15,478 nt of DNA from Ilumatobacteraceae bacterium (GTDB taxonomy: Bacteria > Actinomycetota > Acidimicrobiia > Acidimicrobiales > Ilumatobacteraceae), in assembly GCA_016463105.1 (NCBI GenBank), contig JAEMRY010000030.1, forward strand, positions 1 through 15,478. The letters run 5' to 3'. The position numbers were made by a program, and so were the translations under genes. This document shows positions 6,274 through 12,313 of this stretch, piece by piece; position 1 is the first letter of the stretch, and every line of letters starts with the position of its first letter. The notes beneath the pieces are model-generated. The model was not told where the DNA came from, did no database searches, and saw nothing but the letters and a program-made list of their open reading frames with translations.

Positions 6274-6699
6274 TTAGCCGAAATACGCGCGATCCAGATC
6301 GCGAATACGCATGGCTAGTGCCCCAAGCAATTTGTGTGTTAGTGCAGGAACTTTGTCGATCACGCGAAGAAAGTTGCCGCGACTAATAACAAGAACTTGG
6401 CATTCGGTATCACAAGTAACCGTTGCAGTTCGTGGCCCGTGATCAAGCAGAGACAACTCACCGACTACTGAGCCCGTGCTCAATGTGGCAACTTTTTTTC
6501 CACCACGTTTGACCGTGGCCTTACCACTCAAAATAATAAATGCCTCTTTGCCGGCCTCACCTTGTTTCGTCAATGTCGTGCCTTTGGCTAGGGATACGCG
6601 GTCACCAGCTTTAGCGATTCGCTCGAGATCTTTAGAAGAACACGAAGAAAATAACGGGGAATATCTCAGATGTTTTAACGAATTTTTGATGTCAGCCAT
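6274..6699 (-). CDS. Stand-alone cyclic-nucleotide-binding domain protein
   Basis: A single cNMP-binding (Crp/PKA-type) beta-barrel domain of 141 residues with nothing attached. The N-terminal helices are LKHLRYSPLFSSCSSKDLERI (about 8-28). Gly-rich turns follow at QGEAGKEAFIILSGKATV (46-63). The phosphate-binding cassette is GELSLLDHGPRTATV (80-94), keeping the Glu (81) and Arg (90) that contact the ribose hydroxyl and phosphate in ligand-binding members. There is no helix-turn-helix after the C-terminal helix, so it is not a Crp-type regulator on its own. It lies 20 bases after gpmA and 50 bases before the oxidoreductase gene on the same strand. The partner or target is unknown. GAGG lies only one base from the ATG, too close for normal use, while TAATAT (6707-6712) ends seven bases upstream of it. 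Confidence 0.85.
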   Translation of the reverse strand: MADIKNSLKHLRYSPLFSSCSSKDLERIAKAGDRVSLAKGTTLTKQGEAGKEAFIILSGKATVKRGGKKVATLSTGSVVGELSLLDHGPRTATVTCDTECQVLVISRGNFLRVIDKVPALTHKLLGALAMRIRDLDRAYFG

Positions 6700-6706
6700 A
6701 CCTCAC

Positions 6707-6712
6707 ATATTA
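6707..6712 (-). promoter_or_regulatory. Possible -10 element of the cNMP-binding gene
   Basis: Read on the minus strand this is TAATAT, a TANNNT-type -10, ending seven bases before the ATG at 6699. No good -35 is visible. If used, it would give a leaderless internal transcript starting just after gpmA. Confidence 0.25.
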
Positions 6713-6719
6713 GTGACTA

Positions 6720-7475
6720 TTAGCGACTAACTCTCTTGCTTTGGTCGGCGACGGCTTGCGTAGCTTTGGCGATTTCAATTGGGTCACCGAGATATTCAAC
6801 AGTGGCAATAGTCATCTCAGCGGAGAATTGATATTTTCTTGGCACGCCAGTCGGAATATTGAATTCGGCGATCTGCTCTGGGCTCATCTTTTCAAGGTGC
6901 ATTACCAATGCTCGTAATGAGTTGCCGTGTGCAGTTATCAGAACGTTCTTATTTGCCGTTAATTCAGGCAGAACTTGCGCGTTAAAAAACGGCACGACAC
7001 GGGCAACGACATCTTTTAGACATTCGGTGCTTGGCAAATCGCTGGATGCAATGTGTTGGTATCGCGAATCATTGCGTGGGTGTTCTGGACTCGTCATCTC
7101 AACTGGTGGCGGGGCAATGTCGTAGCTACGTCGCCAAAGGTTTGTTTGCTCTTGCCCGTATTTTTCGGTTGTCGCCTTTTTATCTAAACCTTGCAGTGCG
7201 CCGTAGTGCCGTTCGTTAAGTAGCCAGTTCTGACGAACTTCAATTTGGCTTTGTCCCAGTGCCGCAAGTGCAAGACGATTTGTCTCAATCGCCCGAGTCA
7301 AAAGCGAAGTGAAAACTAAATCAAATGTGATGCCAGCTTGCTTTAAAGTTTGTCCAGCCTGCGTGGCTTCGTGCTCCCCTTTTGCAGTTAGTGCGACGTC
7401 GTGCCAACCCGTAAACAAGTTCAATTCGTTCCAAGTGCTTTGACCGTGGCGGAGCAACACAAGCAAGCCCGTCAT
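6720..7475 (-). CDS. gpmA: 2,3-bisphosphoglycerate-dependent phosphoglycerate mutase
   Basis: Glycolytic and gluconeogenic enzyme that interconverts 3- and 2-phosphoglycerate through a phosphohistidine. The motif LLRHGQSTWNELNLFTGWHD (7-26) carries the phosphorylated His10. R61, E88 in NERHYGALQG (87-96) and H183 in TAHGNS (181-186) complete the active site. With the start at 7475 the protein is 251 residues, the normal length. The open frame continues 87 codons upstream, but that part is low-complexity, unlike the family, and overlaps the divergent kinase gene. The ATG at 7475 has GAGG (7481-7484 on the complement) five bases before it. It leads a likely three-gene minus-strand unit and is divergent from the kinase gene, with 52 bases between them. 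Confidence 0.95.
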   Translation of the reverse strand: MTGLLVLLRHGQSTWNELNLFTGWHDVALTAKGEHEATQAGQTLKQAGITFDLVFTSLLTRAIETNRLALAALGQSQIEVRQNWLLNERHYGALQGLDKKATTEKYGQEQTNLWRRSYDIAPPPVEMTSPEHPRNDSRYQHIASSDLPSTECLKDVVARVVPFFNAQVLPELTANKNVLITAHGNSLRALVMHLEKMSPEQIAEFNIPTGVPRKYQFSAEMTIATVEYLGDPIEIAKATQAVADQSKRVSR

Positions 7476-7527
7476 TGATGCCTCACGCCCTAAATCGTAT
7501 GCGCAAAAACACTGTAACAATGGATGT
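7476..7527. promoter_or_regulatory. Divergent promoter region gpmA / ribokinase-like gene
   Basis: These 52 bases must hold both promoters. Toward gpmA, TACGAT (7494-7499 on the complement) is a TANNNT-type -10, followed by an SD-like GAGG. Toward the kinase, AACAAT (7516-7521) ends six bases before the ATG at 7528, with no SD, as expected for a leaderless gene. The -35 elements are not clear on either strand. Confidence 0.35.
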
Positions 7528-8421
7528 ATGGCTTTGAGCAACGCAGCAAGTTTTGACGTCGTCGTCGTTGGTTCAGCCAACCTTGATCTTGTTGCACGCA
7601 CAGCGCGTTTACCAAAACCTGGTGAAACCGTAACTGGTTCACATTTTTTTGAATCGTGCGGTGGCAAAGGAGTGAACCAAGCAATTGCGGCGGCACGTGC
7701 GGGCGCAAAAACTGCATTTATCGGCGCGCTTGGCAACGATCATGCTGGCGAAACGTTGCTCGCAGCGCTGAACAACGATCATGTCGACACATCTGCTGTG
7801 CGCAGAGTTGCCGCACCAACTGGACGAGCATTAATTGGTGTTAGCGATGACGGCGAGAATTCAATCATTGTTATTCCTGGTGCCAACCACGCGATCACAA
7901 TTGATGATCTCGAAAAAAATAAATCAATAATTTCTCAAGCCAAAGTTTTATTATGTCAACTTGAAGTAAAGCTCGAAGTTGTACAACGAGCATTTGAACT
8001 TGCGGGATCATCAACCGTGCGAATTTTGAATCCCGCGCCGGCACAAGTTCTTGCACGCGAATTACTTTCACGAGTTGATGTGATCATCCCTAATGAACAT
8101 GAAGTAAATCTTTTAGGTGGCACTGCCGAGTTATTGGCCCAAGGTGTTAAAACGGTTGTAGTTACGCAAGGAGCAAAGGGTGCGTTATTGGTCAACCCAG
8201 ACGGGGCCACGCAGGTTGATCCGTTTAAAGTGACGCCGATCGACTCAACTGGGGCTGGCGATGCGTTTTGTGGGATGTTGGCTGCTCGCCTGGCTGTTGG
8301 CGAAAGTATGCACAATTCATTGCGTGCGGCGGTGATTTCGGGGGCTTTGGCGACAACTATTGAGGGTGCAGTGCCTTCATTACCCATATGGAGTATGGTT
8401 CAGAGCAAACTTGAGTCGTAG
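7528..8421 (+). CDS. rbsK: PfkB-family sugar kinase, probable ribokinase
   Basis: Phosphorylates a pentose, most likely D-ribose to ribose 5-phosphate, with ATP. PfkB-family marks: VVVGSANLDLV (12-22), CGGKGVNQA (44-52) for sugar binding, LNPAPA (167-172), PNEHE (188-192), and the anion-hole and catalytic motif DSTGAGDAFCG (239-249), where D245 is the base. At 297 residues it has the usual length. Motif order and the GGKGVNQA sequence point to ribokinase rather than fructokinase or adenosine kinase, but substrate choice in this family is hard to read. No ribose transporter or RbsR regulator is nearby. The gene has no SD. Its last codons and stop overlap the HAIR operator of dnaK, so the two genes are separated by promoter DNA inside this coding end. 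Confidence 0.85.
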   Translation: MALSNAASFDVVVVGSANLDLVARTARLPKPGETVTGSHFFESCGGKGVNQAIAAARAGAKTAFIGALGNDHAGETLLAALNNDHVDTSAVRRVAAPTGRALIGVSDDGENSIIVIPGANHAITIDDLEKNKSIISQAKVLLCQLEVKLEVVQRAFELAGSSTVRILNPAPAQVLARELLSRVDVIIPNEHEVNLLGGTAELLAQGVKTVVVTQGAKGALLVNPDGATQVDPFKVTPIDSTGAGDAFCGMLAARLAVGESMHNSLRAAVISGALATTIEGAVPSLPIWSMVQSKLES

Positions 8422-8430
8422 CGACTAAGG
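8410..8430 (+). promoter_or_regulatory. HAIR operator for HspR and -35 region of dnaK
   Basis: The HspR-associated inverted repeat (HAIR) consensus is CTTGAGT-N7-ACTCAAG. Here CTTGAGT (8410-8416) matches perfectly, and seven bases later ACTAAGG (8424-8430) matches five of seven. TTGAGT (8411-8416) can also serve as a -35 hexamer, the arrangement known for Streptomyces and mycobacterial dnaK promoters, though the -10 is not clear. HspR is encoded as the last gene of the operon. The site overlaps the end of the kinase gene, including its TAG stop. Confidence 0.7.
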
Positions 8431-8481
8431 TTTCATACCTAAAAGGTTGTGAAGTCTAAAAAATGGTCTTATCGTGCTCTG

Positions 8482-8509
8482 TGCTTGCCGAAACCCCCTT
8501 CGGCAGGCG
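8482..8509 (+). promoter_or_regulatory. Stable hairpin in the dnaK leader
   Basis: The arms TGCCGAA (8486-8492) and TTCGGCA (8499-8505) pair perfectly around a six-base loop (ACCCCC). They extend outward through T-G, C-G, G-C and T-G pairs to give about 11 pairs. It lies between the promoter and the GGAG ribosome binding site at 8531-8534. The following bases are not a T-run, so it is a poor terminator. It may stabilise the heat-shock transcript or tune its translation. Confidence 0.5.
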
Positions 8510-8541
8510 GTTATTTAGTTCAAACCAAACGGAGATAAAAA

Positions 8542-10377
8542 ATGTCAAAAGCAGTCGGTATCGACCTCGGTACAACCAACTCAGTTGTCTGTGTTCTTGA
8601 AGCAGGCCAGCCAGTAGTCGTGCCAAACTCAGAAGGTTCACGCACTACCCCATCGGTTGTCGCTTTCTCAAAAAGTGGAGACGTATTAGTCGGCGAAGTT
8701 GCCAAGCGTCAAGCGATCACTAACACTGAGCGAACATTTCGCAGCATCAAACGACACATGGGTTCAAATTGGACTTCAGCAGATATTGACGGCAAGAAAT
8801 ATACGCCACAAGAAATTAGTGCTCGCACTTTGATGAAACTAAAGCGCGATGCTGAGGCATATCTCGGCACATCAGTGACTCAAGCAGTTATCACTGTGCC
8901 TGCATATTTTGATGACGCACAGCGCACTGCAACAAAAGAAGCTGGTCAAATTGCCGGACTTGAAGTTTTGCGAATCATTAACGAGCCAACAGCGGCAGCT
9001 TTGGCGTACGGACTTGAAAAGGGCAGTGAAGACGAAACGATTCTCGTGTTCGACTTGGGCGGCGGAACCTTCGACGTCAGTGTTCTTGAAATCGGTGACG
9101 GCGTGTTTGAAGTTAAGAGCACACACGGCGACACGCACTTGGGCGGTGACGACTGGGACCAAAAAGTAATCGACTGGTTGGTCAAAGAATTTAAATCAGC
9201 ACACGCTGTCGACCTCGGCACCGACCGCATGGCGTTGCAACGACTCAAAGAAGCTGCAGAAAAAGCAAAAATTGAGTTGTCACAAGTTCAACAAACACAA
9301 ATCAATTTGCCGTTCATCACTGCAACCCCGAATGGCCCGTTGCATCTTGATGTGTCGTTGTCTCGTTCAAAGTTCCAAGAAATGACAAATGATTTACTTG
9401 AGCGTTGCCGCAAGCCGTTCGAGCAAGCGATCACAGACGCCGGCATCACGAAAAGTCAGATCAAGCATGTAATTTTGGTCGGCGGTTCAACACGTATGCC
9501 TGCTGTGCTCGACCTAATTCAGTCGATGACCGGCAAAGAGCCAAACCGTTCGGTTAACCCAGACGAAGTAGTTGCTGCAGGTGCAGCAATTCAGGCTGGT
9601 GTTTTGCGCGGTGATGTCAAAGACGTGTTGCTACTCGACGTAACACCATTGTCGCTGGGTATTGAAACAAAGGGTGGCGTGATGACCAAACTCATCGAGC
9701 GCAACACAACAATTCCGACTCGACGCACTGAAGTGTTCTCAACAGCAGAAGACATGCAGCCGTCAGTAGAGATTCACGTGTTGCAAGGCGAGCGCGAGAT
9801 GGCCAGTTACAACAAGACTTTAGGCAAGTTCCAACTTGTTGATCTGCCGCCAGCCCCGCGAGGCATTCCGCAGATTGAAGTGACATTCGATATTGACGCC
9901 AACGGCATTGTGCATGTATCTGCAAAAGATCGCGGCACGAATAAAGAACAGTCAATGACGATTACTGGTCAGTCTTCGTTGTCGAAAGATGACATTAGCA
10001 AGATGGTCAAAGATGCTGAAGCACACGCCGAAGAAGACAAGAAGCGTCGCGAAGAGGCTGAAGTTCGTAACAATGCCGATTCGCTTGTGTATCAAACCGA
10101 AAAAGTTTTGCGCGAGCAGGGCGAGAAGCTCACACCAGAAGACAAGACCGCAGTTGAAGGGCCGCTCGCAGATTTGCGTGCAGCACTTAATGGCAGCGAT
10201 ACAGACACAATCAAAAACGCAACTGAAAAGTTGATGGCCGAAAGCCAGGCTTTCAGCCAGAAACTTTACGAAGCAGCATCGCGTGACACGAACGCTGCTG
10301 GCACGTCTGCTTCTGGTCAAGAAACTAACGCAAGCGATTCAGACATCGTTGATGCTGAAATCGTTGACGAGAAATAA
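8542..10377 (+). CDS. dnaK: Molecular chaperone DnaK (Hsp70)
   Basis: ATP-driven cytoplasmic chaperone that binds exposed hydrophobic peptides, working with DnaJ and GrpE. The ATPase domain has IDLGTTNS (7-14), NEPTAAALAYG (147-157), DLGGGTFDVS (171-180) and VGGSTRMP (313-320). The interdomain linker is DVLLLD (361-366), followed by TPLSLGIETKGG. The substrate-binding domain covers about 370-480 and the helical lid runs to about 580. The low-complexity end finishes DIVDAEIVDEK, a typical DnaK tail. At 611 residues it is the shorter form common in Gram-positive bacteria. The ATG at 8542 has GGAG seven bases upstream. It is the first gene of the heat-shock operon, behind a HAIR operator and a leader hairpin. 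Confidence 0.98.
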   Translation: MSKAVGIDLGTTNSVVCVLEAGQPVVVPNSEGSRTTPSVVAFSKSGDVLVGEVAKRQAITNTERTFRSIKRHMGSNWTSADIDGKKYTPQEISARTLMKLKRDAEAYLGTSVTQAVITVPAYFDDAQRTATKEAGQIAGLEVLRIINEPTAAALAYGLEKGSEDETILVFDLGGGTFDVSVLEIGDGVFEVKSTHGDTHLGGDDWDQKVIDWLVKEFKSAHAVDLGTDRMALQRLKEAAEKAKIELSQVQQTQINLPFITATPNGPLHLDVSLSRSKFQEMTNDLLERCRKPFEQAITDAGITKSQIKHVILVGGSTRMPAVLDLIQSMTGKEPNRSVNPDEVVAAGAAIQAGVLRGDVKDVLLLDVTPLSLGIETKGGVMTKLIERNTTIPTRRTEVFSTAEDMQPSVEIHVLQGEREMASYNKTLGKFQLVDLPPAPRGIPQIEVTFDIDANGIVHVSAKDRGTNKEQSMTITGQSSLSKDDISKMVKDAEAHAEEDKKRREEAEVRNNADSLVYQTEKVLREQGEKLTPEDKTAVEGPLADLRAALNGSDTDTIKNATEKLMAESQAFSQKLYEAASRDTNAAGTSASGQETNASDSDIVDAEIVDEK

Positions 10378-10396
10378 TTTCGAGTCTTAAATCTTT

Positions 10397-10867
10397 ATGA
10401 CTGATGAAAAAGCAGAAGTGCCCAGCGAAGAGCTGAGCGTTGAAGCACTCGTCGAACAACTGATAACCGAGCGCGACGAATTCAAAGACATGGCCTTGCG
10501 TGTGCAAGCAGAGTTTGAGAATTATCGCAAGCGCTCGGCTGCACAGTTGATTGATGAGTCTGATCGCAATTCTGGTCGCCTTGTTGAGGGCTTGCTAGCA
10601 GTGCTTGATGCCTGCGAAGCCGCGATTGCCCACGACATGGCTGGCATCGAACCGATTTTTAGTTCGATGTTGACTGCCTTACAAAAACAGGGTCTTGAAG
10701 TTCTAGATCTTGTCGATACGGTTTTTGATCCGAGTGTTGCTGACGCCGTTGTGCATGAGCCCGCCGACGCAGATGACGATGAAACCAAGATTGTCGAAGT
10801 GTTACGCACCGGCTATCGCTGGAAAGGCCGAGTTCTTCGTGCCGCAATGGTGAAAGTCAAGGGATAA
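10397..10867 (+). CDS. grpE: Nucleotide exchange factor GrpE
   Basis: Releases ADP from DnaK and so resets the chaperone cycle; acts as a dimer. The N-terminal half (about 15-60) is a charged helix with the family stretch RVQAEFENYRKR (35-46). The C-terminal beta-domain has FDPSVADAVVHE (110-121) and VLRTGYRWKGRVLRAAMVKV (135-154), the GrpE signature. At 156 residues it is short for the family but complete. It follows dnaK by 19 bases. There is no recognisable SD before its ATG, so expression probably depends on coupling to dnaK. Confidence 0.95.
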   Translation: MTDEKAEVPSEELSVEALVEQLITERDEFKDMALRVQAEFENYRKRSAAQLIDESDRNSGRLVEGLLAVLDACEAAIAHDMAGIEPIFSSMLTALQKQGLEVLDLVDTVFDPSVADAVVHEPADADDDETKIVEVLRTGYRWKGRVLRAAMVKVKG

Positions 10868-10882
10868 TCCAGGTTTCGTGCA

Positions 10883-11857
10883 ATGACTGCACAGCGTGAT
10901 TGGTTCGAAAAAGATTATTACGCCGTGCTCGGCGTTGCCAAAGATGCAACCGATAAAGAGATAACAAAGACGTATCGAAAATTAGCGAGAAAATATCATC
11001 CCGATACGAATCCAAATAATACTTCGGCAGAAGAAAAATTTAAAGATATTTCTGCTGCTTACGACGTTCTTGGTGACGAATCTCGTCGCAAAGAATACGA
11101 CGAAGTGCGTCGAGCGGGGCCATCTGCATTTGGCATGAACGGCGCTCGTGGCGCTGGACACGGTGGTTTTAGTGGCGGTCAACCATTTGACATGGGTGGC
11201 ACCGACATCAGCGACTTGATTAGTCAAATGTTTGGCGGTGGCGGTGGGCGAGGGCGCGGTGGTGTTGATCCACGACGCGGCACCGACTTAGAGGCTTCAC
11301 TTGACATTAGTTTTGTAGACGCAGTCACTGGCACGACAACTTCATTGCGTTTATCAACCGACGGTGAATCTAAACCTCGCGAAGTAAACGTGAGAATACC
11401 CGCAGGTGTTGACAATGGTCAGCGAATTCGCATTAAAGGTCGTGGCGAACCTGGTCGTAGTGGTGCCCCAGCGGGTGACTTGCTGTTGACCTGCAATGTT
11501 GCAGCACATCATCTATTTGGTCGTGAAGGCAAAAACCTGACAGTGCAGTTGCCGATCACTTTTACCGAGGCGGCACTCGGTGCGAACATTGAAGTGCCAA
11601 CGCTCGATGGTTCAACAGTTACTTTGCGCCTCAAAGCCGGAACTCAAGCCGGCTCAAGACATCGTGTTAAGGGCAAGGGCATAAACGCCAACGGCGACTC
11701 TGGCGATTTAATCGTCAGCGTTGAAGTAGTTGTACCAAAAGATTTGACCGACAAACAAAAAAAACTTTTGCAACAATTTGACGACATCTGTGATGAGTCA
11801 CCTCGTAGTCATTTATTTAGTTCATCAACAAAAACTACAAAAAATCAAAAAGATTAA
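10883..11857 (+). CDS. dnaJ: DnaJ-type co-chaperone without zinc finger (class B, CbpA-like)
   Basis: Hsp40 co-chaperone that delivers substrates to DnaK and stimulates its ATPase. The J-domain covers residues 10-73, with HPD at 39-41. A Gly-rich linker (about 79-127) includes GGGGGRGRGG. The C-terminal substrate-binding domains (about 133-290) contain VRIPAGVDNGQRIRIKGRGEPG and FTEAALGANIEVPTLDG. None of the four CxxCxGxG zinc-binding repeats of classical DnaJ is present; only two cysteines occur in the whole protein. At 324 residues it is accordingly shorter than zinc-containing DnaJ (about 370-400). It lies 15 bases after grpE. The dnaJ symbol is by operon position; cbpA or dnaJ2 would also be defensible. 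Confidence 0.92.
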   Translation: MTAQRDWFEKDYYAVLGVAKDATDKEITKTYRKLARKYHPDTNPNNTSAEEKFKDISAAYDVLGDESRRKEYDEVRRAGPSAFGMNGARGAGHGGFSGGQPFDMGGTDISDLISQMFGGGGGRGRGGVDPRRGTDLEASLDISFVDAVTGTTTSLRLSTDGESKPREVNVRIPAGVDNGQRIRIKGRGEPGRSGAPAGDLLLTCNVAAHHLFGREGKNLTVQLPITFTEAALGANIEVPTLDGSTVTLRLKAGTQAGSRHRVKGKGINANGDSGDLIVSVEVVVPKDLTDKQKKLLQQFDDICDESPRSHLFSSSTKTTKNQKD

Positions 11858-11865
11858 GGAGCAAA

Positions 11866-12255
11866 ATGAAATACGAAACTCAAGCCGTTTATGTGATCTC
11901 AGTTGCCGCTGAGCTTGCTGGCATGCATCCACAAACATTGAGAATTTATGAGCGCCGTGGGTTAGTTCAACCAGCGCGTACAGCCGGCGGCAAACAGCGT
12001 CGTTACAGCAACGCAGATATCGCTCAGTTGTTGCGCATTTCTGAATTGACAGAACTTGGCATGAACCTTGAAGGTATTCGCCAAGTGATGGCACTTGAGA
12101 TTCAGGTTGCACAACTCAAACAAGCAGTGGCACAGTTGCAAAATCAATTAGAGCGGGCGCTGTCGAACACGCAAACTAAATATGGACTTGTGCCATTGAA
12201 TCAAACGACAATGTTCTTTGGTCGCAACTCCAGCATTCGCGATGAGGAGCGCTGA
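11866..12255 (+). CDS. hspR: Heat-shock repressor HspR (MerR family)
   Basis: Repressor of the dnaK operon; in the family it binds HAIR operators and uses DnaK as co-repressor. The MerR-type helix-turn-helix and wing cover about residues 9-75: VISVAAELAGMHPQTLRIYERRGL, then GGKQRRYSNADIAQL. A coiled-coil dimerisation helix follows at about 78-100. The remaining 30 residues end in a polar tail. It is the last gene of the dnaK operon, eight bases after dnaJ. It has the strongest SD of the operon (AAGGAG, 11856-11861), overlapping the dnaJ stop. The HAIR element at 8410-8430 is the expected target, giving negative feedback. Confidence 0.93.
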   Translation: MKYETQAVYVISVAAELAGMHPQTLRIYERRGLVQPARTAGGKQRRYSNADIAQLLRISELTELGMNLEGIRQVMALEIQVAQLKQAVAQLQNQLERALSNTQTKYGLVPLNQTTMFFGRNSSIRDEER

Positions 12256-12313
12256 ATTGCAGCGACTAGACTTTTACCACGTCCCTAGAGTTCAATCTAA
12301 ATAGGAGCGTTTG
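12256..12313 (+). promoter_or_regulatory. Gap between hspR and purA
   Basis: These 58 bases hold AGCGACTA (12261-12268), a short motif also seen at other gene ends in the window, a TANNNT-type hexamer TAGAGT (12286-12291), and the SD AGGAG (12303-12307) of purA. No convincing -35 or terminator hairpin is visible, so I cannot say whether purA has its own promoter. Confidence 0.3.

Noticed and set aside
6274..6699. Calling the cNMP-binding protein a Crp/Fnr transcription regulator
   Set aside because: No helix-turn-helix follows the barrel; the protein ends after the C-terminal helix.
7476..7736. 87-codon N-terminal extension of gpmA
   Set aside because: The family starts directly before the RHG motif, the ATG at 7475 has a good SD, and the extension is antisense to the kinase gene start.
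8422..8541. CIRCE element (HrcA operator) before dnaK
   Set aside because: No TTAGCACTC-type inverted repeat is present; the control site here is HAIR.
11878..11884. Isolated ACTCAAG inside hspR, and similar lone copies in dnaJ, purB and pyrE
   Set aside because: No partner half-site at seven bases; they are coding sequence.
12251..12271. Second HAIR element before purA
   Set aside because: At the right spacing each half-site matches only four of seven positions, too weak to claim.
12311..12313. TTG as start of purA
   Set aside because: It is only three bases from the AGGAG site; the ATG at 12314 has a six-base spacing.
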